Shown here one piece after another: positions 19,321 through 27,922 of a stretch of 64,000 nt of DNA; within the stretch, counting starts at the first letter, position 1; each line of letters opens with the position of its first letter. A program made the position numbers and the translations under genes. Source of the stretch: Devosia psychrophila (GTDB taxonomy: Bacteria > Pseudomonadota > Alphaproteobacteria > Rhizobiales > Devosiaceae); contig NZ_LAPV01000141.1 of NCBI RefSeq assembly GCF_000971275.1, forward strand, positions 1 through 64,000. Direction: 5' to 3'. Under the pieces are notes generated by a model. That model did not search any database. It saw only the letters and a list, made by a program, of their open reading frames with translations, and was not told the DNA's origin.

Positions 19321-19937
19321 CCCATGTCCACCAGCATCGTCTCGTAGGCCCCATCATGCCGACCGGCCCAATTTTCCATACCCGGCTTGGTCAGCAAGCC
19401 TCGGCGGGGTGGGGTGTAACTACAGATGCGCCGGACCGGCTCCTCGCGCCATTGCAGGTTAAAAGCGGCCAGCTTGGGGAAAAATTCCATATCGGAATAG
19501 GGCAGGTGGTCATGCACCCACCAGGCCATGGCCTCCCAGTCGCCGGCGCGCTCGTAATAGGGCACGAAGCGGTTGACTACGACGCAGGCGGTGGCGCCCA
19601 TGCGCCCTTCTGCGTCGCGGCGGTCCCAGATATGGCCGGCATAATTGGCTTCGTTGCTGGCGCAGTTGAGCTTGTTGATATTGCCGAAATGGTTGACTGC
19701 GGCGGCCCGGAACGAGGACCGGATCGAGATGCGACCGAACCTGGCCTGCAATGGTTCGAGCAGGTTTTCGCAAAGAGCCGTTCCGGCCGCGATTGCCAGA
19801 TCGGGATCGTCCGGAACATTGATGATGCCATGGATGGCGGCGATCTCGGAATGGAGGAAATCGCGCATGAAAAAGCTGTCGGATAGACGCAGGCGCCCGA
19901 ATTCTTCAAGGGCTTTGACGGTTCTGGGCGATCGCAT
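19317..19937 (-). CDS. Conserved protein with peptidase M15-like features
   Basis: A 206-residue cytosolic-looking protein. The pattern FFMRDFLHSEIA near the N terminus, IRSSFRAAAVNHFGN in the middle and AWWVHDHLPYSDMEFF towards the C terminus loosely resembles the substrate- and metal-binding order of M15/hedgehog-type DD-peptidases, but the zinc ligands are not all obvious, so no activity is claimed. ATG 19937 follows AGAGG; an in-frame ATG at 19955 would add six residues. It is divergent from the TRIC gene, with about 60-75 bases between, and its stop codon overlaps the end of kdgF. Similar proteins are common, uncharacterised and short in Hyphomicrobiales. Confidence 0.65.
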   Translation of the reverse strand: MRSPRTVKALEEFGRLRLSDSFFMRDFLHSEIAAIHGIINVPDDPDLAIAAGTALCENLLEPLQARFGRISIRSSFRAAAVNHFGNINKLNCASNEANYAGHIWDRRDAEGRMGATACVVVNRFVPYYERAGDWEAMAWWVHDHLPYSDMEFFPKLAAFNLQWREEPVRRICSYTPPRRGLLTKPGMENWAGRHDGAYETMLVDMG

Positions 19938-20012
19938 GGCGCCTCTTTCAATCATTCCGGCATAATGTTCGTCTAACCTTGGACCCACAACCCGGTTTCG
20001 ACAGGACGCTCC

Positions 20013-20627
20013 ATGCTTGAGGTCATCTTCTACATCGCCATCACGGCTGAGGCGATGACCGCGGCACTGGCAGCAGGACGGCGGAACATGGACTGGTTCG
20101 GCGTGTGCCTGCTGGCCTGCGTCACCGCGCTGGGCGGCGGCACCATTCGCGACATTTTCCTCGATCACTACCCGCTATATTGGGTGGCCAATCCCTATGT
20201 GCTGCTGCTGATCTGCGGCGCTGCGCTGGTGACCATCGCGCTGGCCCGGGTGGTGGACCGGCTGCGCTGGCCTTTCCTGCTGCTCGATGGGCTGGGTCTG
20301 GTGGTCTTCACAATCATCGGCTGCAACATCGGCATGGAGGTCGGCGCCCATCCGCTGATCGTGCTGGTCGCCGGCATGGTGACAGGCATTTTCGGTGGCA
20401 TCCTGCGTGATGTGTTGTGCAATGACGTGCCGCTGGTATTCCGCGGCGAGCTATATGCCACCGTCTCGATCGTCACGGGCGCCATCTACTATTTCGGCCT
20501 TGCCGCCAATATCCAGTCGGATGTGGTGATCCTGGTCGCCATTGCGGTGGGCTTTCCGCTGCGTGTCTTTGCCATCATCAAAAAATGGGAAATGCCCAAG
20601 TTTGTGTATGACAAGGACCTTCGGTGA
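20013..20627 (+). CDS. TRIC/YadS (UPF0126) family membrane protein
   Basis: A 204-residue protein with about seven hydrophobic helices arranged as two repeats. The repeat signatures are ALGGGTIRDIFL in the first half and GIFGGILRDVLCND in the second, typical of prokaryotic trimeric intracellular cation (TRIC) channel homologues, formerly UPF0126/YicG/YadS. Bacterial members have been reported as cation channels or small-solute transporters; no specific role can be read here. The next gene overlaps its stop codon, so they are likely co-transcribed. Confidence 0.88.
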   Translation: MLEVIFYIAITAEAMTAALAAGRRNMDWFGVCLLACVTALGGGTIRDIFLDHYPLYWVANPYVLLLICGAALVTIALARVVDRLRWPFLLLDGLGLVVFTIIGCNIGMEVGAHPLIVLVAGMVTGIFGGILRDVLCNDVPLVFRGELYATVSIVTGAIYYFGLAANIQSDVVILVAIAVGFPLRVFAIIKKWEMPKFVYDKDLR

Positions 20628-20971
20628 ACCCGGCGCGCATTGTCCTGTCGCGTCGTGCCGGGTTTGATCTGCAGGGTGTGTCGCAAGCGCTGAACGGGTT
20701 GCCAGCGCAGTCAGTGGCGCGGCCCGGTCCCTGGGGAAATCCGTTCACCATTGACGACGTGGCGGCTGAACTGGGCATCGAACGGGACGCGGCGCAGGCG
20801 GAGGCAGTGGTGCGACACGGACGCTGGCTTCGCGGCGAACTTAGCGGACCAAGACCAGCGCCAGACCAAGCGAAAATTCGGGCCGAACTCGGCGGCAAGA
20901 ACCTAGCATGCTGGTGCCGCGCGGGCTCGCCCTGCCATGTCGATAATCTGCTGCAGCTCGCCAACGAATAG
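20624..20971 (+). CDS. DUF4326 domain protein
   Basis: A 115-residue soluble protein beginning at GTG 20624, overlapping the TRIC gene stop codon by four bases (GTGA). The signature VARPGPWGNPF, followed by a helical region and KNLACWCRAGSPCHVDNLLQLAN, is the DUF4326 pattern; the conserved cysteines and histidine at the end suggest a metal site or nucleotide-binding fold. Members are found in bacteria and phages without a proven function. Confidence 0.82.
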   Translation: MNPARIVLSRRAGFDLQGVSQALNGLPAQSVARPGPWGNPFTIDDVAAELGIERDAAQAEAVVRHGRWLRGELSGPRPAPDQAKIRAELGGKNLACWCRAGSPCHVDNLLQLANE

Positions 20972-21032
20972 GGCTTTTCGCGCCTGCCGCTCTGTGGCAA
21001 TTACTACCATACAAGAATGCGGAGTGCTTGAT

Positions 21033-22250
21033 TTGCGACAGACCTGGCGGTGGTTCGGACCCAAAGACCTGTGCAGCATCGACGATATCACCCAGGTTGG
21101 CGCCGAGGGCGTGGTCAGCGCGCTGCATCACGTGCCGAATGGCGTGGTGTGGTCGCCTGAGGAGATCGCCAAGCGGCATGCCGAGATCGCCACACGCAAG
21201 GATGGTACGCCGTCGGGACTGACGTGGGATGTGGTGGAAAGCCTGCCGGTCAGCGAGGACATCAAGAAACAGAAGAACGACTGGCGCGAGCATGTCGAGA
21301 ACTACAAAATTTCGATGCGGCATCTCGCGGAGAGCGGCATCGAGGTTATCTGCTACAATTTCATGCCGGTGCTGGACTGGACGCGCACCGATCTGCGCTG
21401 GATCGTCCCCAATGGCGGCTCATGCATGCGCTTCGACATCGATGATTTCGCCGCATTTGACATTCATGTGCTGGCGCGACAGGGTGCGGCCGCCGACTAT
21501 ACCAACGCCATTGCGGACGAGGCTGAGCGCCGGTTTTCAGCAATGGACGACGCGGCTCGCAAGCAGCTTGCCCGCAATGTGACCATGGGCCTGCCGGGCT
21601 CGACCGAGTCTATGACGCTGGACGACGTGCGGGCGCATCTGGCCGAATATGGCTCCATCACTCGCGATCGTTTGCGGGCCAATTTCGTCGATTTCCTCGA
21701 TGAGGTGGTACCGGTGGCGGAAGACCTCGGGCTCCGCCTGTGCTGCCATCCGGATGATCCTCCTTTCGCGCTGCTCGGCCTGCCGCGCGTTATGTCGACC
21801 GAGGCGGACTACAAGTACATCCTCGACGCCGTGGACAGCCGGGCCAATGGCATGACGCTGTGCACCGGCTCGCTCGGCGCCCGACCGGACAATGATCTGC
21901 CGGGCATGATGGAGCGACTGGGCGACAAGGTGCATTTCCTGCATTTGCGCAACGTCAAGCGTGACAATGACGACATTGTCGGCTCGTTCTACGAGGCCGA
22001 GCATCTGGCTGGCGATACCGACATGGTGGCGCTGATTGCAGCTGTCGTGCGCGAGGAAAGCAAGCGCAAGGCAGCCGGGCGCAAGGACCACACCATCCCG
22101 ATGCGACCCGACCATGGGCAGGACATTCTCGACGATCTTAGCCGGCGCTCGCAGCCGGGTTACCCGACCATTGGTCGTATGAAGGGGCTGGCTGAGCTGC
22201 GCGGCGTGATGATGGCGCTGGAGCATGCGCAATGGGGACTGGCGCGCTAG
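21033..22250 (+). CDS. uxuA: Mannonate dehydratase
   Basis: A 405-residue UxuA-type dehydratase that converts D-mannonate to 2-keto-3-deoxygluconate in glucuronate catabolism. Metal-site and active-site stretches are visible: NFMPVLDWTRTDL, CCHPDDPPF, FLHLRNVKRD and RPDHGQD. The family N terminus is M-RQTWRWFGP; TTG 21033 gives exactly that and has GGAG eight bases upstream, so this rare start is preferred over in-frame starts further upstream (GTG 21024 or earlier). Its product joins the KduI/KduD pathway at KDG, linking it to the uronate operon 2 kb upstream although they are not contiguous. The deacylase gene ends three bases away on the opposite strand. Confidence 0.95.
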   Translation: MRQTWRWFGPKDLCSIDDITQVGAEGVVSALHHVPNGVVWSPEEIAKRHAEIATRKDGTPSGLTWDVVESLPVSEDIKKQKNDWREHVENYKISMRHLAESGIEVICYNFMPVLDWTRTDLRWIVPNGGSCMRFDIDDFAAFDIHVLARQGAAADYTNAIADEAERRFSAMDDAARKQLARNVTMGLPGSTESMTLDDVRAHLAEYGSITRDRLRANFVDFLDEVVPVAEDLGLRLCCHPDDPPFALLGLPRVMSTEADYKYILDAVDSRANGMTLCTGSLGARPDNDLPGMMERLGDKVHFLHLRNVKRDNDDIVGSFYEAEHLAGDTDMVALIAAVVREESKRKAAGRKDHTIPMRPDHGQDILDDLSRRSQPGYPTIGRMKGLAELRGVMMALEHAQWGLAR

Positions 22251-22253
22251 GCG

Positions 22254-23396
22254 TCAATCCTCCAGTAAATATGCTCCAGCCCGAGCCTGCAGAACTTCGG
22301 TTCCGACGATCTTGGCAATGCTGGCGCCGCGGGTGACGTATTTGCCCATGACGCGGGACAGGATGAAGCCATCCGTACCGGCGAGGATGGGCCGGCGGGA
22401 CATGAAGGCTTCCGGGCCGTGCATGGCAATCAAGTCGGCGATGGGTTGGCCCTTGATGACCTTGTCGCCCAGTTCGACGCGATAGGCGAGGAGGCCTGGT
22501 GCGTCGGCGCGCAGAACCTCGGTGGCCTCAAAGGGCGTTGGAGCGGGCGCGGGAGCTGGCTTGGAGCCAGCTTCTGCGTCGATAAGCCCACGTCCCGCAA
22601 AGAAGCCGAACAGGCCTGCAGCGTCTTGCTGGCCGATATGATCGAAGCTGTCGGCGCGGCCGCGATATTCCAGAGTTGCTGTTTCGGCGCCATTGGGGAT
22701 CGGGTGGCTGGGATTGGCCAGTCGCATGTTACGATAGAGTGTTGGTAGCACCTCATCAAACGAGCCACCGCCGCTGTCTTCGGCGGTTAGCGTAGCCGCC
22801 AGGCCCATCCAGTCAGCCAGATCCTGCAGGCCGGGCATCAGTTCGGGAGAGGTGAAAATGTGCTTGAGGCTGTCGTCGTCGCAATGCAGGTCGAGCACGA
22901 TGTCGGCAGCCGCCGCCGAGCGCAGCACGTGCAGGCGCAACTGCTGGATCGCCGTGCGCGGCTGCTGGCTGTCGATCCAGTCGATAGCCGCGCGGCGGAT
23001 GGTAGCGATATTTTCGGCACCGTCGGCGGTCAGCTTCCCGGCAATGGCATCGGCGACCTGCGGGTAGAGATCCGGCCAGCGGCGATTGTAGTTCACCCCG
23101 GTCTCGATGTCGTAACGGCCGATATGATGGCGCATCGAAAAATTGGCGAGACCGAGCGGATTGACCGATGGGTAAATGGTGAAATGCGCCTTGAGCCGGT
23201 CGGCGACATCGGCATCGCGCAGGCGGGGCAGCAGGTGGTGCAGTGCCATTGTGCCGGGCTGCTCATCGGCATGGAGGGCCGCCTGCAGATGCACTCGGGT
23301 TGCCGCATCCTCGGGGCCGGCAGTGTACCAATAAAGCACAGTGGAGGCGCCGGGCGTATCGGCCGCGATTGTGGTGTGATGAAGCTGGAAGGTCAT
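22254..23396 (-). CDS. AstE/AspA-family zinc deacylase (M14-like)
   Basis: A 380-residue protein of the succinylglutamate desuccinylase/aspartoacylase superfamily. Zinc-ligand motifs are visible: ALHADEQPG (His and Glu) near the N terminus and DLHCDDD (His) around residue 170. The substrate-binding YPSVNPLG and NYNRRWPD segments fit the family. The C-terminal beta-rich region follows a low-complexity Pro/Ala linker. Such enzymes cleave N-acyl groups from amino acids or related compounds. As the last gene of a polar amino-acid ABC operon it probably processes the imported substrate, perhaps an N-acyl amino acid; that is inference. It is clearly distinct in sequence from classical AstE, which works in arginine catabolism. 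Confidence 0.85.
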   Translation of the reverse strand: MTFQLHHTTIAADTPGASTVLYWYTAGPEDAATRVHLQAALHADEQPGTMALHHLLPRLRDADVADRLKAHFTIYPSVNPLGLANFSMRHHIGRYDIETGVNYNRRWPDLYPQVADAIAGKLTADGAENIATIRRAAIDWIDSQQPRTAIQQLRLHVLRSAAAADIVLDLHCDDDSLKHIFTSPELMPGLQDLADWMGLAATLTAEDSGGGSFDEVLPTLYRNMRLANPSHPIPNGAETATLEYRGRADSFDHIGQQDAAGLFGFFAGRGLIDAEAGSKPAPAPAPTPFEATEVLRADAPGLLAYRVELGDKVIKGQPIADLIAMHGPEAFMSRRPILAGTDGFILSRVMGKYVTRGASIAKIVGTEVLQARAGAYLLED

Positions 23397-23405
23397 GGGT
23401 TATCC

Positions 23406-23693
23406 TCAGGCGAGGCTGGCGAGCTTGTCGGCCATGGTCTGGTGTTTATCGTTTCGGGTGGAGAAGCTCATGGTGCAGAAAATGCGCCCGACGCCCATGT
23501 CATGCAGTTTGGCACAGCAAGCTTCGACGGTTGCTGTGACCGCAGCCATTTCGCCTTCGATATTGGTGCCGTTGGGGTGCATCTCATAGGAGAGCCCGGA
23601 TGCGTCGATGATGTCGCGCACCTCGCGGATATAGCGCGAAACGGATGCGCCTACGCCCATGGGGACGATGCAGAGGTCGGCTATGATTTTCAT
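23406..23693 (-). CDS. MTH1187-family (thiamine-binding-like) protein
   Basis: A 95-residue protein with the MTH1187/YkoF-like ferredoxin fold pattern: an opening beta strand (IADLCIVPMGVGASVSRYI), an HPNGTNIEGEM core segment and a closing helix. Family members bind thiamine or related pyrimidines in the crystal structures I know of, but many are annotated only by domain. It sits nine bases after the second permease gene and nine bases before the deacylase, so it is part of the amino-acid ABC operon. Why such a protein accompanies an amino-acid importer is unclear. Confidence 0.8.
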   Translation of the reverse strand: MKIIADLCIVPMGVGASVSRYIREVRDIIDASGLSYEMHPNGTNIEGEMAAVTATVEACCAKLHDMGVGRIFCTMSFSTRNDKHQTMADKLASLA

Positions 23694-23702
23694 TCGAAAT
23701 CC

Positions 23703-24437
23703 TTAACGCCACCAGGTGGGCGCATAGCGCATGCGGGGGATAGCCGGCATATGGCGCATCAGGCGGCGGTAAACCAGCCCGAACAGGAAGAACACCACCA
23801 GAGAAACTGCAAGGAAATACAGCGCCGCGACCGAGAAATGCAGGAAGGCATTATAGTCGCGCTCGAACAATTCCTTGGCGGTGATCATCAGATCCTTCTG
23901 CTGGCCGATGACCGGTAGCGCCAGGTAAACGATGGCCGTGGCGTGGAACAGAAACACCACTTCATTGGTGTAGGCCGGCCAGGCGAGACGGATCAGGTTG
24001 GGCCAGATGACTTGGCGGAACTGCTGGACGCGGCTCATGCCATAGGCGCGGGCCGCTTCGATTTCGCCACGCGGCACGGCGCGCAGGGCGCCATAGAAAA
24101 TCTCGGCAGTATAGGCAGCGGTGTTCAAAACCAGCACCAGTGGGCCGATGAACAGCGGGTGCAGCACCCACCATGACATCCCCATTGGCTTCCACACAGC
24201 GACATTGAACGACAGGGCCAGCGAATAGATCATGAAGAACTGGATGAACAACGGCGAGCCGCGGAAGGCATAGATATAGCCGCGGCTGAGGCGGTTGATC
24301 AGCCGATTGTCGGATGCTTTGCCGAGCGCGAGGAATACGGCCAAGACGAAGCCAAGCGGGATCGAGGCTAGAGCAAAATAGATGTTGAACACCGCGGCCG
24401 GTGCGAACAGGCCGAGTTCTGCGATGAAGCGGTCCAT
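23703..24437 (-). CDS. Polar amino-acid ABC transporter permease (HisM-like)
   Basis: A 244-residue inner-membrane permease with about five hydrophobic helices and the coupling-helix motif EIEAARAYGMSRVQQFRQVIWPN, typical of the HisMQ class. It pairs with the other permease as a heterodimer. Its ATG overlaps the stop codon of the upstream permease by one base (TGATG), so translation is coupled. Substrate is probably a basic or acylated amino acid, inferred from the partner deacylase and the SBP family. Confidence 0.92.
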   Translation of the reverse strand: MDRFIAELGLFAPAAVFNIYFALASIPLGFVLAVFLALGKASDNRLINRLSRGYIYAFRGSPLFIQFFMIYSLALSFNVAVWKPMGMSWWVLHPLFIGPLVLVLNTAAYTAEIFYGALRAVPRGEIEAARAYGMSRVQQFRQVIWPNLIRLAWPAYTNEVVFLFHATAIVYLALPVIGQQKDLMITAKELFERDYNAFLHFSVAALYFLAVSLVVFFLFGLVYRRLMRHMPAIPRMRYAPTWWR

Positions 24438-25246
24438 CAGCGGGCCTCGCTCAGAATGCCGCGGCCGGCGCGTCGCATGATGGCGTCAAAGCTCTTTTCG
24501 GAGATCCAGGTAATGAGGATGTAGAACACGAAAAGCACGAGATAGTAGCGCCAGCGCCAATCAGCATGCACGAGGCCCACGGCGGGAAGGAAATTGGGCG
24601 CGCCAAGCCGGTCGGCCCAGAGCACGATATCGGCGATCTGCAATAGCGATAGCAAGGAGGTCGCCTTGATGATCAGCATCCAGACATTGGACAGGCCGGG
24701 CAGGGCATAGACCCACATCTGGCGGATTTGGACGCGCCACAGCACCTGATTGGCGCTCATTCCATAAGCGCGGGCGGCTTCTAGCTGGCCTTGGGGCACC
24801 GACCGCAGGGCGCCGTGTATGACATTGGTGGCGAAGGCGCCATAGACCAGGCCCAGCGAGACTGATGCCAGGACAAGATATTCGGGCGTGCCAAGAAACC
24901 AGTTGGCGTCCTTGCAGGGCGGCCAGGCGGCGGACTGGGCGGCGATCATCTCGGGCGAGCAGACCTGCGTTGCGATCAGCCATTCGACGCCTTGCTCGAA
25001 GGCCAGCGGGAAAAACAGGAAAAACAGCACGTCAGGCACGCCACGCACGATGGACGAATAGATGGTGCCGATCACGCGTAAAGTCAGAAAACGGGAGTTC
25101 TTGAGGGTGGCGCCGATCAGCCCGAAGATCACGGCCAGCGTGCCACCGAAGGCGGCGGCGAAAATGGTGAACTGGAAGCTGGCATACCAGGTCAGGTGCT
25201 TGCCATTGGTCAGATAGCTCAGCCAGAAGGCGAAATCGTCGCTCAT
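24437..25246 (-). CDS. Polar amino-acid ABC transporter permease (HisQ-like)
   Basis: A 269-residue permease of the HisMQ/GlnP class. The coupling motif reads QLEAARAYGMSANQVLWRVQIRQMW, and a periplasmic stretch with two cysteines (QVCSPE..., PPCKDAN) lies between helices two and three. It follows the binding-protein gene after a strong hairpin (25290-25315), which likely lowers permease expression relative to the binding protein. Confidence 0.92.
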   Translation of the reverse strand: MSDDFAFWLSYLTNGKHLTWYASFQFTIFAAAFGGTLAVIFGLIGATLKNSRFLTLRVIGTIYSSIVRGVPDVLFFLFFPLAFEQGVEWLIATQVCSPEMIAAQSAAWPPCKDANWFLGTPEYLVLASVSLGLVYGAFATNVIHGALRSVPQGQLEAARAYGMSANQVLWRVQIRQMWVYALPGLSNVWMLIIKATSLLSLLQIADIVLWADRLGAPNFLPAVGLVHADWRWRYYLVLFVFYILITWISEKSFDAIMRRAGRGILSEAR

Positions 25247-25289
25247 GAACTGGCTTTCGGAAGCATTGGCATCGGCGGGCTTTCAAAGC

Positions 25290-25315
25290 GCCGGGGCGGG
25301 CTGACCCACCCCGGC
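25290..25315 (-). terminator. Partial terminator / stabilising hairpin after the SBP gene
   Basis: GCCGGGGCGGG, loop CTGA, CCCACCCCGGC: an 11-bp stem with one mismatch in the short gap between the binding-protein stop codon and the permease start. This is the usual position for attenuation in ABC operons that make more binding protein than permease. Confidence 0.5.
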
Positions 25316-25322
25316 AATATGG

Positions 25323-26075
25323 TTATTCAGCGAAATATGGGCCGCGGCCTTCGAACCACTGAGCGATCAGCTTGTCGACGGTGCCGTCTGCCTTGAGGGC
25401 GGTCAGGGCGTCGTCGAACTTGGTCTTGAGTTCGGCTTCGTCCTTGCGCAGGCCGGCGCCGACGCCGTTGCCGATCATGACCTCTTCACCAACGAATTCC
25501 AGCGCGCCGCTCGATGCAGCAACGACGGGTTCGAGATAGGCGCCATCGGCGATGATGGTGTCGAGGTTGCCGGCGGCGAGGTCGGCCATTGCCTGGTCGG
25601 CAGTGCCAAAGGAGACGACGGTGTTCTTGGCAGCGAGGTTCTCCTCGGCATAGGCCGCCTGGATGGTACCACCCTGGACGCCGACCCGCTTGCCTTCAAG
25701 GGCAGTCGGATCGATGCCGGCGCCGGCAGCCGCGACGAACAGCGAGGGATCGGGCGGGAAGTAGTTCTGGGTGAAGTCGATTGTCTCGAGGCGCTCGTCG
25801 GTGATCGACATGCCGGCCATGATGACGTCGTAGTTGCCGGCGAGCAGGTTGGGGATGATCGAATCCCAGTCGTTGATGATAAACTCGCAGGTGATGGCAG
25901 CCTTGGCGCAGATGGCGTTGCCGAGATCGATCTCGAAGCCTGCCGGCTCGCCCGCGTCATTGAGGAAGTTCCACGGGGCATAGGCACCCTCGGTAGCGAT
26001 GCGCACGGTTTCCTGCGCCTGGGTTGCGGAACCGAGGGCCAGCAGGGCCGCCGCAGTCAGGATGAGCTTCTTCAT
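25323..26075 (-). CDS. Amino-acid ABC transporter substrate-binding protein (HisJ/ArgT-like)
   Basis: A 250-residue periplasmic binding protein (family 3). A signal peptide with a hydrophobic core ends at SATQAQE. The motifs EGAYAPWNFLNDAGEPAGFEIDLGNAI and FTQNYFPP are typical of lysine/arginine/ornithine and histidine binders. GGAG precedes the ATG by six bases. Context with the ATPase upstream and the permeases downstream makes the role firm; the ligand is not certain. Confidence 0.93.
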   Translation of the reverse strand: MKKLILTAAALLALGSATQAQETVRIATEGAYAPWNFLNDAGEPAGFEIDLGNAICAKAAITCEFIINDWDSIIPNLLAGNYDVIMAGMSITDERLETIDFTQNYFPPDPSLFVAAAGAGIDPTALEGKRVGVQGGTIQAAYAEENLAAKNTVVSFGTADQAMADLAAGNLDTIIADGAYLEPVVAASSGALEFVGEEVMIGNGVGAGLRKDEAELKTKFDDALTALKADGTVDKLIAQWFEGRGPYFAE

Positions 26076-26134
26076 CTATATCTCCGTTAGTTATTCTTGT
26101 CGTTGTGCCCGGCGAGCCGGGTAGGCCGTCAGCG

Positions 26135-26935
26135 CTACTGATGATGGGCGGCGTTGAGGAATTGCTTGAGGCGGGTCGATTTGGTGGCGCCGAAAACTTC
26201 GTCCGGCGTGCCCTCTTCCTCGATCAGCCCCTGATGCAGGAAAATGATGCGGTCGCTGACCGAGCGGGCAAATTCCATGTCGTGGGTCACGAGAATCATG
26301 GTGCGACCCTCATCGGCCAGTACCTTGATGACGCGCAGGACTTCCACTTCAAGCTCGGGATCGAGTGCCGATGTGGGTTCGTCAAACAGCATGACACGCG
26401 GGTTGATGCAAAGTGCGCGCGCGATGGCAGCGCGCTGCTGCTGGCCGCCGGAAAGCTGGGCTGGGTAGCTGTTTGCCTTTTCGCTAATGCCCACCTTGTC
26501 GAGCATGGCAAGCGCCTCTTCATGCACTTCGCCCCGCGGGCGACGCTGCACGACCAGGGGCGCTTCCATGACGTTTTCGAGGATTGTCAGGTGCGCCCAG
26601 AGGTTGAAGCTCTGGAATACCATGCCGAGTTCGGAGCGGATGCGGCGGATCTGGTTTTCATCGGCGATCTGGCGACGGGGCTTGGTCCCGCGCAGCTCGA
26701 TCTCCTCGCCGTCGATGGTGACGGTGCCGCCATCGGGCACTTCCAGCATGTTGATGCAGCGCAGCAAGGTCGATTTGCCCGAGCCGGACGAGCCGATCAG
26801 CGAAACGACTTCGCCTTCGCGCGCAGAAAAGCTGATCCCCTTAAGGACGTCGAGGTTGCCGAATGACTTGTGCAAGTCGCGGATCGCCACGACAGGCCAT
26901 TTTTCCGCAGCGGCGGCAGCTTGCGCCATATTCAC
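26135..26935 (-). CDS. Amino-acid ABC transporter ATP-binding protein (HisP-like)
   Basis: A 266-residue ATPase. Walker A GSSGSGKS is near residue 53, Q-loop [16 protein letters not shown], signature LSGGQQQR, Walker [13 protein letters not shown] and H-loop LVTHDMEFA. It is the first gene of the operon, 59 bases ahead of the binding-protein gene. The upstream 26936-27112 gap shows no gene but holds a perfect 10-bp inverted repeat. Confidence 0.95.
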   Translation of the reverse strand: MNMAQAAAAAEKWPVVAIRDLHKSFGNLDVLKGISFSAREGEVVSLIGSSGSGKSTLLRCINMLEVPDGGTVTIDGEEIELRGTKPRRQIADENQIRRIRSELGMVFQSFNLWAHLTILENVMEAPLVVQRRPRGEVHEEALAMLDKVGISEKANSYPAQLSGGQQQRAAIARALCINPRVMLFDEPTSALDPELEVEVLRVIKVLADEGRTMILVTHDMEFARSVSDRIIFLHQGLIEEEGTPDEVFGATKSTRLKQFLNAAHHQ

Positions 26936-27003
26936 CTTTGACCCGCAACAGCGGACATCTTCCTGAAGTGGTGGCTGCCTTTTTTTGAGGCTGGCGGCCT
27001 TGA

Positions 27004-27044
27004 CCGCTTGCTAGAAAAGCAAAAGCTGGCGAGATAGCAAGCGG
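27004..27044. promoter_or_regulatory. 10-bp inverted repeat upstream of the amino-acid ABC operon
   Basis: CCGCTTGCTA and TAGCAAGCGG are perfect reverse complements separated by 21 bases. The site lies between two divergent genes (the ABC ATPase and the YdcF-like gene), about 70 bases from each start. It could be a split operator or an RNA stem in a leader; no regulator gene lies next to it to decide. Confidence 0.4.
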
Positions 27045-27112
27045 AAATAACTCTTTTGGGCTATGTCGCACAGGATGTGACGATCTGACGAGCGATATCG
27101 GCACGCGATCGC

Positions 27113-27922
27113 GTGGAGTGGCAATTGTTCTACTTTCTGGCCAAGATTTTCTGGGTGGTCGTCCAACCGCTAAGCATGGTCACGCTTCTGGTGCTGGCGG
27201 GAATCGTCTTGCTAGCTTTGGGGCGGAAACGGCTTGGGCTCGCGGCCAATGGCGCGGCGCTATTCGTGTTGGTGCTGTGCGGATTCACGACGTTTGGTGC
27301 GCTGATCATCGGTCCGTTGGAGAACCGCTTTACGCGCCCGGTGACCATGCCATCCAGGGTGGACGCGATTATAGTGCTGGGCGGGGCTACGCTGGCGCGC
27401 GTCAGCACAGCGCGCGGCGTTGCCGAACTTAACGAAGCCGGTGATCGGCTGACCGAAGCCGTGGTGCTGGCCCGGCGTTATCCGGAAGCGCGGATTGTGT
27501 TTTCTGGTGGCGCAGGCATGCTTGACCCTGGCGAGGCGGAGGCTGCGACCGCGGAGCGGTTCTTTCTGGCGATGGGCATTGCCCCCGAGCGTATGGTGCT
27601 CGAAGACCAGTCCCGCAACACCGATGAGAATGCCGACCTGACGGCGTCACTGCTAGGCGATACGGGTGGCACTGCAATGTTGGTCACTTCCGCCTTTCAC
27701 ATGCCGCGCTCAGTGGGCCTGTTCCGCCGCGTTGGTCTCGACGTAGTGCCATGGCCAACCGATTATCGCAGCGCCGGTCAGGAGGGGTTCGGTATGGATT
27801 TCGCGAACCCGATAAATAGTCTCGATATCAGCAGCATCGCGCTGAAAGAATGGATCGGGCTTGCGGTTTATCACTGGACCGGACGGATTGATTCCATGCT
27901 GCCGGCTCAGATTTCGAACTGA
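27113..27922 (+). CDS. YdcF/SanA-family (DUF218) envelope protein
   Basis: A 269-residue membrane-anchored protein. Two hydrophobic segments lie at about residues 5-30 and 35-65; the periplasmic DUF218 domain follows with the core VDAIIVLGGAT, SGGAGM, LEDQSRNTDENA and TSAFHMPRS motifs. DUF218 proteins are linked to envelope or peptidoglycan functions and bind nucleotide-like ligands, without a settled activity. The start is GTG 27113; no good ribosome binding site was seen, so the exact N terminus is uncertain. The end overlaps the convergent kinase gene by 16 bases. Confidence 0.82.
   Translation: MEWQLFYFLAKIFWVVVQPLSMVTLLVLAGIVLLALGRKRLGLAANGAALFVLVLCGFTTFGALIIGPLENRFTRPVTMPSRVDAIIVLGGATLARVSTARGVAELNEAGDRLTEAVVLARRYPEARIVFSGGAGMLDPGEAEAATAERFFLAMGIAPERMVLEDQSRNTDENADLTASLLGDTGGTAMLVTSAFHMPRSVGLFRRVGLDVVPWPTDYRSAGQEGFGMDFANPINSLDISSIALKEWIGLAVYHWTGRIDSMLPAQISN

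Noticed and set aside
23400-23918. Plus-strand open frames opposite the MTH1187-type gene and permease.
   Set aside because: They are antisense shadows; the minus-strand genes form a compact operon with recognised families.
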